The notes beneath the pieces are model-generated. The model ran no database searches. It was not told where the DNA came from and was given only the letters and a program-made list of their open reading frames with translations. Positions 1-10,190 of a stretch of DNA of 25,703 nucleotides are shown in pieces. The translations under genes were made by a program, and so were the position numbers. The stretch covers positions 701,371-727,073 of the forward strand of contig BFEA01000404.1 in assembly GCA_003427395.1 (NCBI GenBank), read 5' to 3'. The DNA is from Chara braunii (Eukaryota > Streptophyta > Charophyceae > Charales > Characeae). Numbering within the stretch: position 1 is the first letter of the stretch; every line of letters begins with the position of its first letter.

Positions 1-800
1 GTCCTTGAAACCTCACTACTCTTATATCAGACTAGTCACTGATAAGGCAGGATTTCCCTGCTTCTCTTATCACTGGCTAGCCCTCAATAAGGCGGGTGTC
101 AAAGGATCCTTACTACTCTTACCACTGAAAAGAACGTTGGATTGGTTAATGATAAGGCAGGTATCCTTGAAACCTCACTACTCTTATATCAGACTAGTTA
201 CTGATAAGGCAGGATTTCTCTGCTACTCTTATCACTGCTAGCCCTCAATAAGGCGGGTTTCCAAGGATCCTTGTTACTCTTATCACTGACTAAGTGCTAG
301 GATGTTTATTGATCAGGCAGGTGTCCTTGAAACCTTGCAACTCTTATATCAGACTGGTCACTGATAAGGCAGGATTTCCCTGCTACTCTTATCACTGGCT
401 AACCCTCAATAAGGCGGTTGTCAAAGGATCCTTGCTACTCTTACCACTTAATGAATGTTAGGTTGATCAATGATAAGGCAGGTGTCCTTGAAACCTCACT
501 ACTTTTATATCAGACTAGTCACTGATAAGGCAGGATTTCCCTGCTTCTCTTATCACTGGCTAGCCCTCAATAAGGCGGGTGTCAAAGGATCCTTGCTACT
601 CTTACCACTGAAAAGAATGTTGGATTGGTTAATGATAAGGCAGGTGTTCTTGAAACCTCATTATTCTTATATCAGACCAGTCACTGATAAGGCAGGATTT
701 CCCTGTTAGTCTTATCGTTGGCTAGCCCTCAATAAGACGGGTGTCCAAGGATCCTTTCTCTTACCAATGACCAAGCGTAAGACTCATCGGAGTTAAGACA
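1..800. repeat. satellite array of ~161-bp units, about five copies
   Basis: The phrase TCCTTGAAACC (with variants) recurs at 2, 164, 324, 485 and 647, giving periods of 160-162 bp. The last unit decays toward about 800. Each unit contains three diverged sub-units that begin with GATAAGGC or ATAAGGC (for example at 41, 86 and 151) and carry CTACTCTTA(T/C)CA-like blocks, with internal spacing of about 45, 65 and 52 bp. This is a higher-order arrangement. Short open frames here simply repeat the unit and are not genes. The array probably continues to the left of the window. Confidence 0.92.
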
Positions 801-829
801 AGCTTTCCCTGCTATTCTTACCGCCACAC

Positions 830-1550
830 AAGCCTTATCGATGGATCAAGTTATCGCCTTCGATGACATTCGAGCCCTGAATCGTTGTTAGTTTGAGAAC
901 TTATGCTTTATCAGATGCATAATGAGATATGATCGGTGTAGTCTATGACAATTGATTATAGCAAGCTCAAATCAAAGGTACCTATCATCGTTTAGATGGA
1001 GTATAGAGAGAATGATCGTGAGAGGTTGATACCTTGTATCCATACTCCCAATCCATACCCACACATCAAGATCGTTGTACCCAGAAGCAATCAGTTTCCA
1101 CTCAGCCTACCTTTTCTCTACCCGCAATCAAAGACCTGAAGAGTTATTGATCCTGAATCCCTAACCCTTATGATCATTGTTACGGATGATAGCCTATATG
1201 AAACAACAACTGGATCGAAATAACGTACCTCGTCGTTCCCTGCCTCCAGAGTTCCGTCTGAACTCCGGCAGAGCTCCTGCAATCGCCCTGTCACTGATCA
1301 TGTGTGAAATAGGAGTCGTTTGTGCATGAGTCACGATCTCAGTAAGCCATTTGAAAATACTATTTTCACTCATGTAGCTTAAAGATGGTTATGTGCTTAT
1401 GTGGGGTTTAGGCATAGGAAAGCGGAGGAGGATGAAGGAGGTAAGAGTCGTCATACTTGTTGGCGCCCCTCTCTCGCTCTGTTGCCTCGCACCCCTTTTT
1501 CCCAACTCTGATTCCTATTCTAGCATGTGATCTCAAACGATATAAATACT
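830..1550. other. no gene seen
   Basis: Apparently single-copy, mixed-composition DNA between the satellite and the first (TAA)n tract. Frames are closed on both strands, and I found no domain, RNA gene or clear repeat. Confidence 0.6.
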
Positions 1551-1561
1551 AATAATCATAC

Positions 1562-1575
1562 TAATAATAATAACA

Positions 1576-1645
<70 letters not shown>

Positions 1646-1652
1646 CTGATAA

Positions 1653-1701
<49 letters not shown>
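1562..1701. repeat. (TAA)n microsatellite, interrupted
   Basis: About 140 bp of TAA/AAT trinucleotide, broken near 1643-1652 by AATACTGATAAA. Poly-Ile or poly-Asn open frames over it are artefacts of the repeat. Confidence 0.97.
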
Positions 1702-2035
1702 TCAAGGATTATAAAAATGAATGATATCAAAACCCGGGTTGCGAGATCACACAGACGTCTGAATAGTTGTATATAAGCAGCAAGTATCATAGCTCTCCGC
1801 ATTCAGCCGAACAGAGCAATACAATGAAGTAGTGAGCCAAAGCTCAAGTCCTCAGGCCCATGTCAACTCCAATGCCCCAGCCTACTTCACTCTACAACTT
1901 TACCTACAGTCTCTTCCTTCTCTCTCTCTTTGCCTCCCTTGCTGTACGTATGTCTCCTTCTCTTTGTGTCACTGGGTACCACAGTCTGCGTGTGTCGCTG
2001 TTCTCATGTAGGAGAAGGGTGAATGAAACGAATCT

Positions 2036-2080
2036 GCTAATAATAATAATAATTATTATTATAATAATAATAATAATAAC
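2036..2080. repeat. (TAA)n with inverted (ATT)n core
   Basis: TAATAATAATAATTATTATT is followed by a further (TAA)n stretch. The orientation switches inside the tract, so the sequence is self-complementary. Downstream, TTGCTAGGGACATGAATG resembles the TGCAAGGGATATGAATG that follows the tract at 4742-4800. Confidence 0.9.
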
Positions 2081-2084
2081 AATT

Positions 2085-2420
2085 AGTTGCTAGGGACATG
2101 AATGTAGACGAAGCACTGAAATCCTCCTCGCAGAATGACACGGTCAGTCCAAGTAGTCAAAGCAAGAGTAGATAGCATAATGGAACCAAGTAGGCATCCC
2201 TTTTAAGAACGATACTACAGAATTGTGAGTCGATGTCCAAGCTCAATCGGGCAACACCAACAGCATAATCCAATGTAGCTTTCACTCTGAAGTGGTGTCC
2301 GACGTCCTATCTATTCTACGACCTAGTCTACAACTACAGCATGGAAGCATCAGACAACTTGACGACCAGCGAGTGGTGACGTCAATTTCAATGCTGATAT
2401 TTTTCTCTACCCGCATTCTT
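2085..2420. repeat. repeat segment, copy 1 (partner at 4798-5120)
   Basis: Shares ordered blocks with 4798-5120: GACATGAATG.AGACGAAGCAC, AGCAAGAG..GATAGCATAATGG, CGGGCAACA.CAACAGCA and CAGACAACTTGACGACCAGCGAGTG-type stretches. The copies are clearly homologous but diverged, with small indels. No conserved reading frame was found, which argues against a coding repeat. Confidence 0.8.
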
Positions 2421-2529
2421 TCTTGTTATCCCACGCATCGCCCTTCACCTTTTACCGTGTTTGTCACTTGTCTGCGTCCACTGTAAATATCCGTGTGGTC
2501 GTGACCGATCACGCCACGGTATTCGTGTA

Positions 2530-2660
2530 GGACTGTGTGTCGGTGTCCTGCTGCGTGACTGTGTCACAGTATGTGTGACTTGTCACAGTACCCTACGGTG
2601 TGACTGTGTAGTTCGTGTAGACTGTGTGTACGCATGCGGGTGCGTGGCCTGCCTTGAGCC
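2530..2660. repeat. GTGTGACTGTGT-type degenerate minisatellite
   Basis: Imperfect recurrences of GTGTGACT, GACTGTGT and CACAGTA over about 130 bp. Open frames rich in Cys and Val here follow from the repeat. Confidence 0.5.
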
Positions 2661-3100
2661 TGCGCCTGGGTCTCAATACCTGCACCCATACCCAGGAAGT
2701 ACAGTTGCGCCCCTTATGCCCGAGCTACCATCCAGCTGCGGACCCTTCCCGATATCCTATTGGTACGCTCGGCCTCTACTACGTCACTGATGCTTTCTGA
2801 TTGGTCAGCGTCCCGGGCGTGATGTGTTGGCCTTGTCTGGCCTGTGCCCAGGGCTCAACCACTTTTCGCGGGAGTCCGGTTTCCATGACGCAACCCAACC
2901 AACTGGCGTACTGTGTCTGTCGGATACCCTCTTTACAAAGTGTTGAACGAAAGGTTTGTTCGCGGATATTCTGACCAACCTTCACTTAGGGCGGTCATAT
3001 GTCTGGCCTGCCTTCACTTAGGGCGGGCACGAGGCTTGCTGCGCTGCTGTTTACATACATGAAAAGTGTAAACGAGAACGAGTTTGATAATAATAATAAA
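2640..3100. repeat. GC-richer repeat segment with CTTCACTTAGGGCGG motif
   Basis: The 15-mer CTTCACTTAGGGCGG occurs near 2981 and 3011 here and again near 3964. GGCCTGCC and CAACCAACTGG blocks are also shared with 3680-4010. This is therefore a partly duplicated segment inside the array. No supported gene. Confidence 0.6.
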
Positions 3101-3679
3101 TAAATAAAAACAAAATGTAGGGAAGATGAGTAATAGTGAATTCTAGTAATCAAACAGCATCATACATATAAGTCCCGATAATCTTCACCTTGAACCATCA
3201 ACAGAAATGCATCACGGGATTGACCAAATAAGAACACACTCCTAGTTCATAATTGAAAATGCTGAAATTGTCTCATCATCGTCATCAACGAAGAACCAGA
3301 TTTGATATCCTATTGGCGCTCGACGCCCAGACTACATGTGGCAGATCCTATCTAGCCTGATACTACGATGCCGAAGTTGACAACAACAGCTTCCCGAAGT
3401 ACGAGCATATAATGGCCTATGCTGCACGCTACTAACACCAGGTATGTCTGTTGCTACACTCACAACCCCGTTCCACATCACACAGATGCCACTAGCATCC
3501 AAGGACCACCCTGCGCCACACCCAGCTCACAGCGGAGCAGCTCGGCTATGGCCGCCCGCTCCTTTATGCTCGCCCGTGAGAGTGTGAGTGCCAGCCAGCC
3601 AATAGCGCAGCACTGCTCGCGCAGCATGCAGCCAGCACCCGAATGCCCAATGAGGAGGCAAGCCCTTTGCTATCTCGAA

Positions 3680-4010
3680 GTGGCCTGCCTGCGTCCAGTC
3701 CCAGGAAGCTTCCGGTAGGCCCCGGTAGCCTGAGGCCCAGCACGATCGAGAACAGGCCTGGGGCCTATGGTGGTTGTATGTGCCCAACTGTCTTTGGCAT
3801 GTGACCCAGTACCCGTATCCAGTCCAGGGCCTGCTTTCCATACATTCACACAGTCGGCCCAGGGCCTGGATTCTTTCAACCAACTGGTGCTGCGCAACTG
3901 CTTGAATTTTCCTTTAGTTGCGTGGTGGCTAGTGTAGGCCCTGAAGAACTCGTCGAGCCTGCCTTCACTTAGGGCGGCTAACTTGCTGCAAAATGGGGTC
4001 TGGCGGGGCT
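3680..4010. repeat. GC-richer repeat segment, second copy
   Basis: Shares GTGGCCTGCC, CCCAGGAAG, CAACCAACTGG and CCTGCCTTCACTTAGGGCGG with the segment at 2640-3030, in the same order. It sits directly upstream of a short TAA-rich tract (4028-4075), as the other copy sits upstream of the one near 3088. Confidence 0.6.
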
Positions 4011-4424
4011 CATAGAGGCAATGGCCTCGTAACAGTAATAGTAATACTAATAATAAAATCAATAATAAAACCATAATGCAAGGAGGATGAGCGATAACGA
4101 ATTTCAGACATCAGACGGCATCATACATGGGGTGCTCAGACCCCTACTACAGATGGCAGATCCCATCTATCCCACTACTATGTTGCCGCATGTGTCATCA
4201 ACAGTTTCTCAAAATACCTGCAGACAGTGGCCAATGCCGCACGCGTCTGTACCAGGTAAGTCTTTCCCTTCACTCACAACCTCGACCCGCACCCGCTGAT
4301 GCCATGTGTACCCAGGAAGTACCATTCACCCATTCTCCTTTTCCCCAATCTCACTGTCTCTCTCTCTTTCCGTGTCTGTCTGTTTGCCCGTGTGCCTGTC
4401 CGAGTCTGTCCGTGTGTCTGTCTC

Positions 4425-4612
4425 TATGTGCGTGTGTGTGTTTGTCTGTATGTGTGTGTATGTGTCTGTCTGTATGAGTGTGCGTGTGTCTGTCTGTATG
4501 TGTGTGCGTGTGTGTGTGTCTGTATGTGTGTGCGCGTGTGTGTGTACCCGTTTATCTGTCGGTTGGCCTTTCTCACACGCACACATACACACACACACAC
4601 ATACATGCGAGC
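4425..4612. repeat. TG-rich tract followed by CA-rich tract
   Basis: Long TG/TGTC-rich stretch (4425-4545), a spacer containing TTTATCTGTCGGTTGG, then a CA-rich stretch (4573-4608). The two are approximately complementary. Cys/Val-rich and His/Thr-rich open frames over it are repeat artefacts. Confidence 0.9.
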
Positions 4613-4741
4613 TACTCATCCCACCTACCAACCTTGGGATCTTTGTTGATGAACAAAGATGAGTTTGACTCTTCCTCGACTCAGCGTACCACATGGGAAG
4701 TTCAATGGCCGGTGTATGTGCACCCCTCTCCTACTTGCATC

Positions 4742-4800
<59 letters not shown>
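4742..4800. repeat. (TAA)n microsatellite, nearly pure
   Basis: About 20 uninterrupted TAA units, immediately followed by TATGCAAGGGATATGAATG, the junction shared with other copies of the array. Confidence 0.98.
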
Positions 4801-5120
4801 TGCAAGGGATATGAATGCGGACGAAGCACAGAAATCTAGACTGCAAAAATGTCACTCTGAAGTCCAAGCAGTCAAGGCAAGAGCGGATAGCATAATGGGA
4901 CCAAGTACCCATTCATCTGAGAATGATACTGCTGAATCGTGGTTCAATGTCCAGCCCATTCGGGCAACATCAACAGCAAAACCTATTGTAGCTTCTTGCT
5001 ATTGAATGGTACCTGGTTTTCTATCTACTCTACAACCTAGTCTACAACTACATCATGGAAGCAATCAGACAACTTGACGACCAGCGAGTGATGTCGTCAA
5101 CACCAATGCCGACTTCCTTT
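4798..5120. repeat. repeat segment, copy 2 (partner at 2085-2420)
   Basis: Homologous to 2085-2420 with the same block order, beginning right after the (TAA)n tract and running to about GTGATG(T)CGTCAACACCAATGC. Substitutions and indels are scattered with no codon-phase pattern that I can see. Confidence 0.8.
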
Positions 5121-5611
5121 CCCATCCAGGAACGTTTTTTCTCTTCACCCTCACTTTCCCTTGATAGCCCACACAGCGCCCTTCCCTTCCGAAACACCTC
5201 TGTCCTTCCTCCTCTGCGCACACAGGTAGCCTGGCTACGGCCGCCAGCGCTCTATCCCTCAGTCAGCGCCTAGTCATTCATTCATCCATGCGGAAGCCAT
5301 GCGGGAGTTGTCAAAACGTCTCGTTGCGAGAGGATCTGCCGTGGCCCGGAGGACGCAGTGGGCGAGAGACGAAGTAACAGTCGTAGTTGTACAATAGGGG
5401 CAGCCATAGTTAGCCATTGTCTGTAGTTAGGGGAAAAGCGAGTGCGTGTGTGCGAGATCAATTTGTTGTTGGGTGCTCAGTTTGAAAGCTAACACTTGTC
5501 TGGAAGCCATTTTTCTGAGTACTGGGTAGGCGTTCGTCGCCTGTTTGCTGTGCTGCTGTCACATGCATAAAAGTGAAATCGAGTCTGAGTTTTATCAGTA
5601 ATAAAAATAAC

Positions 5612-5612
5612 G

Positions 5613-5666
<54 letters not shown>

Positions 5667-5677
5667 GTAATAATAAT
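5612..5677. repeat. (TAA)n microsatellite
   Basis: TAA repeats ending in AAAAGTAATAATAATCATCAG, then GGAGGGAAGATGAGCAATAG, which matches the junction near 3115-3130. Confidence 0.97.
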
Positions 5678-6063
5678 CATCAGGAGGGAAGATGAGCAAT
5701 AGCTAACTCCGACAATCAAACAACATCATACATAGGAGACCAGATAGTCTTGGCCTTGGAGCAGCAGCTGCATTGCATTACGGCTCCCACCAAGTAGGAA
5801 TACGGCAAAACCCCATCAATGCTTGAAATAATCCTATCATCATCAAAGAAGAGCCAGAGGTGATATCCTACCTGACATTCTTCGCCCATACTACAGATGG
5901 TAGATCCTACCTAGTCTACCTACTGTACTGCTGACGATGTCAACAGCTTCCCCTGTACGGGCAGATTTCTGCCAATGTCCCACTCGTCAAGCACGGGTTA
6001 GGTCTTTTCGCATTACTCAGAACCTCGATCCCCTCCCCTACACAAAGAACCACATTGCACCTG

Positions 6064-6105
<42 letters not shown>

Positions 6106-6145
6106 TTAATATTAATAATAATAATAATAACAATAATAGTAGCAA
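6064..6145. repeat. (TAA)n microsatellite with ATTAAT interruptions
   Basis: TAA repeats interrupted by TATTAATATTAATAAT and ending AGTAGCAATATGCAAAACAGC. The same 3' side blocks (CAGCATCATACATA) are found after other tracts in this array. Confidence 0.96.
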
Positions 6146-6487
6146 TATGCAAAACAGCATCATACATATGAGTTCAAAAAGTCTTGTCCATGAATCAACA
6201 ACATCTTTGCATCACGTGATCCACCAAGTAAGAACCTATCAATGCTTGGAATGGTCCCATCATCATCAATAGAATCAGAGTTGACATCCTATCTGGCGCT
6301 CGGCGTCCAGACTACGAATGACCGATCCTTTCTAGCCTACCTACTGCGTAGTTGGTGACGTCTGCACCCGAAGTATGAGCCGATCTCGCCCAATGCTGTT
6401 TGCCTGCAATACCAAGTATGTTTCTTGCACCTCTCATAACCCCGTCCCCAACTTTCAGACGCCATATTCATCCTAGAACCATTATGC

Positions 6488-6489
<2 letters not shown>

Positions 6490-6550
<61 letters not shown>
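6490..6550. repeat. (TAA)n microsatellite
   Basis: About 20 TAA units followed by CGCAAGGAAATAAACAACAGCGAGATGATAA-type sequence, a diverged version of the common 3' junction. Confidence 0.97.
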
Positions 6551-6551
<1 letters not shown>

Positions 6552-6859
6552 GCAAGGAAATAAACAACAGCGAGATGATAATTTCAGATAGCATCAACAT
6601 CTTGAAAGCCAGATAGTTACGCCGTGTCCAACGAGCAACATTATACTAGTAATACACCGATGGGGCACGTAGGGCTGCAACCCGATGTGCATGAAGAGCC
6701 TACCCTCTCCTCGCGATACTAAGTCCTGTTCCTTCTTACTCACACATATCGCTCAGTGCCTAGCCCACTCCTACACAGTTACTACAGGCTACAAAATCAG
6801 TGGTAGCCCGAAGTACTAGAAGATGTCGCCCGTGCAGACTACCGACAATACAAGGTAGG

Positions 6860-7040
6860 TGCCCTCATTTCTTCATCATCATCACCCTTTCTCCCATCAT
6901 TCACCATCATCACCATCATTATCATCTTCATTCTCCTCCTCTCTTCTCCTTTCTCTCTCCTTCTTAGATTTCTCTCATCTCCTCCTCCTTCTTTTTTCCT
7001 CTCTCTCCCTCTCTCTCTCTCTTTCTCACCTTTCTCCCTG
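6860..7040. repeat. CAT/ATC-rich and CT-rich low-complexity tract
   Basis: TCATCATCATCACC-type repeats merge into a long TCTCTCCTTC-type pyrimidine tract. It directly follows the donor-like CAAG|GTAGGT at 6855, as pyrimidine-rich sequence follows the other donor-like sites. Confidence 0.85.
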
Positions 7041-7904
7041 AACGGAGACATGGAGAGAGAAAGAAGGTAGGGAGAAGCGATGGCGAGTTGAAAAGGAGGG
7101 GAGAGGTTATCAGCAAGGCTCATGCAAAGGTTATCCTAGCGCATCGCCCAGGATCTGATTCGACATTTCTGTGACAGACATTGATTGCACACTTGGCAAG
7201 GGACTTCGCCATTGTGATTTTTGGCCTACTCCCTTGCCTCCCTCTTTCTTTCCTCACTTCACTCCCTCTCTCTTTCTCTTCTCTTTCTCCATTTATCCTC
7301 CTACCATCTCCTCTTCCCTTTCTTCGATCTTTCTTTCTCCCCTTTTGTTTCTCGCCCTTTCTCTCTCACTCACATGCACACATAATCGCCTACTGTAAAG
7401 GCGCAGACAAGAATAAGATTCGACCTCTCATACTTAGTACGAGATAACTTAGCGGAAGACTTAAATACCAATGATTCGAACAATTAATATTGCAAAAGCA
7501 GCCCCAACACACATCATCATCGTTCCATGCCATGAAGGGGTCTAAGCTATACACAGGGACAATGCGCCAGCCCCATATCGTCAATCACCAAGTCACATTA
7601 CAGGTCCCAAATAGTCCCTCTTCGAATGTCTGAATCCCTGAAGTCCATTATGAAGCCAATGTCGTCGAGTCTCAGGTCATATCTCTCTTTCGTAGTCCAT
7701 AGATACTGAGAAGTAGGTAGCGAGAGGGGAGGAAAGACTGCGGACTTAGAAGAGGAAAAATAAGAACTCTCTATCTCTCCCTCTTCTCTGTGTCATGCAT
7801 GTTAGGTGGCCGTTTTCATGTGTCCTGATCGTGGTAATAGGGGCCCGAAGCTCGAAATATATACGCGTCCCACTCTCTCTCTTACACATACACACACTCG
7901 TTCC

Positions 7905-8045
7905 ATCGAGAGCAAAACGGAATGAATCTCCCGCTGAAACGCGGGAATATACATTGCCTACTCTTTGGTTTGCTCGTTCCACCGATCCAAGTAGCGTGCA
8001 GCGACTGGCGGGTAGGAGACTTAGTTGTCGGCCAAGGTTGGAGAC
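7905..8045. repeat. sub-repeat of the second array, copy 1
   Basis: Matches 8880-9016: CGGAATGAATCT.C.GCTGAAACG, ACATTGCC, GGTTTGCTCGTTC, ATCGATCCA/ACCGATCCAAGTAG, GACTTAGTTG and GCCAAGGTTGG occur in the same order. Spacing between the copies is about 975 bp. Confidence 0.82.
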
Positions 8046-8054
8046 TCATAGTCT

Positions 8055-8058
8055 CTTC

Positions 8059-8091
<33 letters not shown>

Positions 8092-8092
8092 T
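8055..8092. repeat. (TC)n then (AC)n dinucleotide tract
   Basis: TCTCTCTCTCTC passes into ACACACACACAC. An equivalent CA tract follows the next copy of the unit at about 9092-9115. Confidence 0.9.
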
Positions 8093-8586
8093 GTCGACAT
8101 CGAAAATATGCAGCTCAGAACAAGAACCGATCTCTTATAGAGAATACAAATAGCGTAGCGGGAGACTTGTATACCCAAGATCGGTCAGTCGATATCGCAT
8201 TTGCAGTCCCAACATACATAGTCATTTTTCTTGGTATGAAAGGGCCTGGCACCTACACAGGAAGAAGTGTCTGTCCCCGCCATACACAGTCGAAGAGGAG
8301 AGGGCATCAGACGAAGAGGAGCGATTAGACGAAGAAGGGGGTATCAGGCGAAGAAGATGGGAGAGATGGGTATGTTGTCAACACCAAATCTTCGCCACAA
8401 GTCCCAAATAATCCCTCGTTGCAATGTCTGAAGCCCAAAAGTCAAGTCCGGATCCAAAATGTCACTAAGCCCACGAGTTACAACATCCTCTCTCTTCTTT
8501 CTCTCTCTATCTCTTCTCTTTTCTCTTTTCTCTCTCCCTTCATCTTTTCTCTCTCTCTGCCATCTCGTTTGTATATTGGATGTATT

Positions 8587-8604
8587 AAAATAATAATAAT
8601 GATA

Positions 8605-8654
<50 letters not shown>

Positions 8655-8680
8655 TAATAATCGTAATAATACTAATACAA
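8587..8680. repeat. (TAA)n microsatellite with GAT interruptions
   Basis: TAA/AAT tract preceded by TGATAAATAAT and followed by GATAATAATCGTAATAATAC. Its flanks do not match those of the tracts at 4.7-6.5 kb. Confidence 0.96.
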
Positions 8681-8728
8681 ACCGGATCCATGCAGGCTAC
8701 GTTTTCGGTCAGGTACATGCTGCAAGGG

Positions 8729-8758
8729 CGTGCGTTTCCCTTCAGAGGGAAACGCACG
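8729..8758. other. perfect inverted repeat: 13-bp stem, 4-nt loop
   Basis: Left arm CGTGCGTTTCCCT (8729-8741), loop TCAG (8742-8745), right arm AGGGAAACGCACG (8746-8758). Every base pairs. It lies 20-odd bases before a donor-like CAG|GTAAGT (GT at 8782). No U-tract follows, so nothing marks it as a terminator. Confidence 0.95.
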
Positions 8759-8879
8759 GAAGCAGTGTTAATTATTGACAGGTAAGTTTTCCTTCTCCTT
8801 CTGCCTTCTCTCTCTCCCTCTCTCTCCTCGATCTCCTTGATTGAATCATGAACGTCTCACTCACACACACAATCCATCG

Positions 8880-9016
8880 ATAGGACGATCAAAACTGGAA
8901 CGAATCTTCTGCTGAAACGGGGAAACATACATTGCCACTTCTCGGTTTGCTCGTTCTATCGATCCATGTAGCTCACGGCGAGCCGCGGTTCAAGACTTAG
9001 TTGATAGCCAAGGTTG
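8880..9016. repeat. sub-repeat of the second array, copy 2
   Basis: Partner of 7905-8045, with the same ordered blocks and scattered substitutions. Followed, as there, by GACTTAG(A)..GG(A)A.GA.AAAACT and a C/T plus CA tract. Confidence 0.82.
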
Positions 9017-9454
9017 GGTAGCGAGAAGGCGAGGGAAAGATAGTGGACTTAGAGGGGAAGGATAAAAACTATCTCTCCCTATCACACACCGTGACACACA
9101 CACACACACACACGCATACCGTGGATACTGTAAAGGTGCAGATTACAACCTACGAAGTGCAGGGTGGCGTAGTGGGAGACTTAGGTACCAATAATCCGAA
9201 CGATCATCATCGCATTGCAGCCCGACATGCATCATCATCGTGTCATGGAGTGAAGGGGCCAGGCTCTTACACAAGAAGAACGCGCCTGTCCGTCTATACA
9301 CAGTCGAAGAGGAGAGGGAGATTAAATGAAGAAGAGAGAAGATGGTAATGCCGTCGACACTAAGTCTGCGATACAGGTCCCAAATAACCCTTTTCCACTG
9401 TCTATATCTCCCTGTTTAGCCTGGATCCAAGGTCGTCAAGTCTCAGATCACAAC

Positions 9455-9640
9455 CTCTCTTTTTTTTCGCTCTCTCTTTCTCTCCCCCATTTCACCCCTC
9501 TTTCTCTCTCTCTTTTTTTCTCTCCATTTATTTCTCCCTTTCATCTCACCTTCGGTCTTTCCTCTCCCCTTCTTTCTCTCTCCTCCCCTTCACTTTCTCT
9601 TTCCCCATTTTCTTTGATCTTTCCTCCTCCTCTCATGCGC
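9455..9640. repeat. long polypyrimidine tract
   Basis: About 185 bp, nearly all C and T on the + strand, ending CCTCTCATGCGCCAGGTACC. Equivalent tracts close the other copies of the unit (7240-7370, 8485-8565, 10550-10630). Confidence 0.93.
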
Positions 9641-9674
9641 CAGGTACCAATCTGCGAAGATGACGCCTGTGCAG

Positions 9675-9825
9675 ACCATCATCACGCCATCATCATCATT
9701 TCTCCTGTCATAATCACCATCACCAACCTCCCGACATCATCACCCTCATTATTTTCCCATCATCATCACCCTCATCATCATCCCATCTACACCATCATTA
9801 TCATCATCATCATCATCATCAACGC
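9675..9825. repeat. (ATC)n-rich low-complexity tract
   Basis: CATCATCAT and CACCATCATT-type repeats over 150 bp, with His, Ile or Asp runs in open frames as a by-product. Confidence 0.88.
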
Positions 9826-9884
9826 CCCTTTTCTTTTTTCCCTCTCTCTTCAATCTCTCTCCTTTCTCTCTGTTACATGCCCAG

Positions 9885-10190
9885 GTGGACAATATACAAA
9901 CCAAAGATCCGCAACGTGATGATAGGAACTGAATAGACCATGAATTTTGATAAGTACGGTGCACTTTCAGATACGTGACGCGCGTACTATCCGAGGACCT
10001 GCATTGTGATGAAAAAGACCAAATGGACAGCATGGTGCGAAATAGAATCTCGACAGCCATGTGTCCCAAGCACAGATACGTGACGTACGTAACAACCTAG
10101 GATCTGCAATGCGATGAAAGGACTAAATGGACAATGCGATGTGAGTGGAATCTCGCCAAGCAATGTGCATTTTCAGATACGTGACGTGCC
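9885..10190. repeat. tandem repeat of about 103 bp, three copies
   Basis: CAGATACGTGACG recurs at 9968, 10073 and 10174 (steps of 105 and 101). GGA(C/T)CTGCA(A/T)TG.GATGA, GGACA..(A/G)TG and GAATCTCG follow in order. A first degenerate copy starts near 9885 (AAGATCCGCAACGTGATGA). Confidence 0.85.

Larger units (their letters stand above)
1550..6860. repeat. array of diverged long repeat units carrying (TAA)n tracts
   Basis: Blocks of related sequence recur in the same order. Examples are GGGAAGATGAG(T/C)AATAG near 3121 and 5687 with a GGAGGATGAGCGATAACG relative near 4082; CAGCATCATACATA near 3154 and 6162 with close relatives at 4118 and 5722; TGATATCCTA at 3303 and 5871 with a relative at 6282; and CAGATCC(T/C)A(T/C)CTA near 3343, 4157 and 5902. 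The segment 2085-2420 matches 4798-5120. Most copies have a (TAA)n tract just before a TGCAAGG-like junction. Units are diverged and differ in length (about 0.4-1.5 kb), so the array is old. No protein family is recognisable. Confidence 0.75.

Noticed and set aside
1-800. CRISPR array
   Set aside because: Units are about 161 bp and repeat throughout their length, with no short conserved repeat alternating with unique spacers. The context is eukaryotic.
1533-1802. Poly-Ile, poly-Asn and poly-Tyr open frames over the (TAA)n tracts (also near 2.0, 4.8, 5.6, 6.1, 6.5 and 8.6 kb)
   Set aside because: Direct translations of trinucleotide microsatellites, with no conserved flanking frame.
4299-4694. 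Overlapping Cys/Val-rich and His/Thr-rich frames on both strands
   Set aside because: Low-complexity TG/CA repeats remain open in several frames at once. No coding signal.
9326-9919. 197-codon frame on the plus strand
   Set aside because: Ser/Leu/Pro-rich translation of pyrimidine tracts and ATC repeats inside a non-coding repeat unit.
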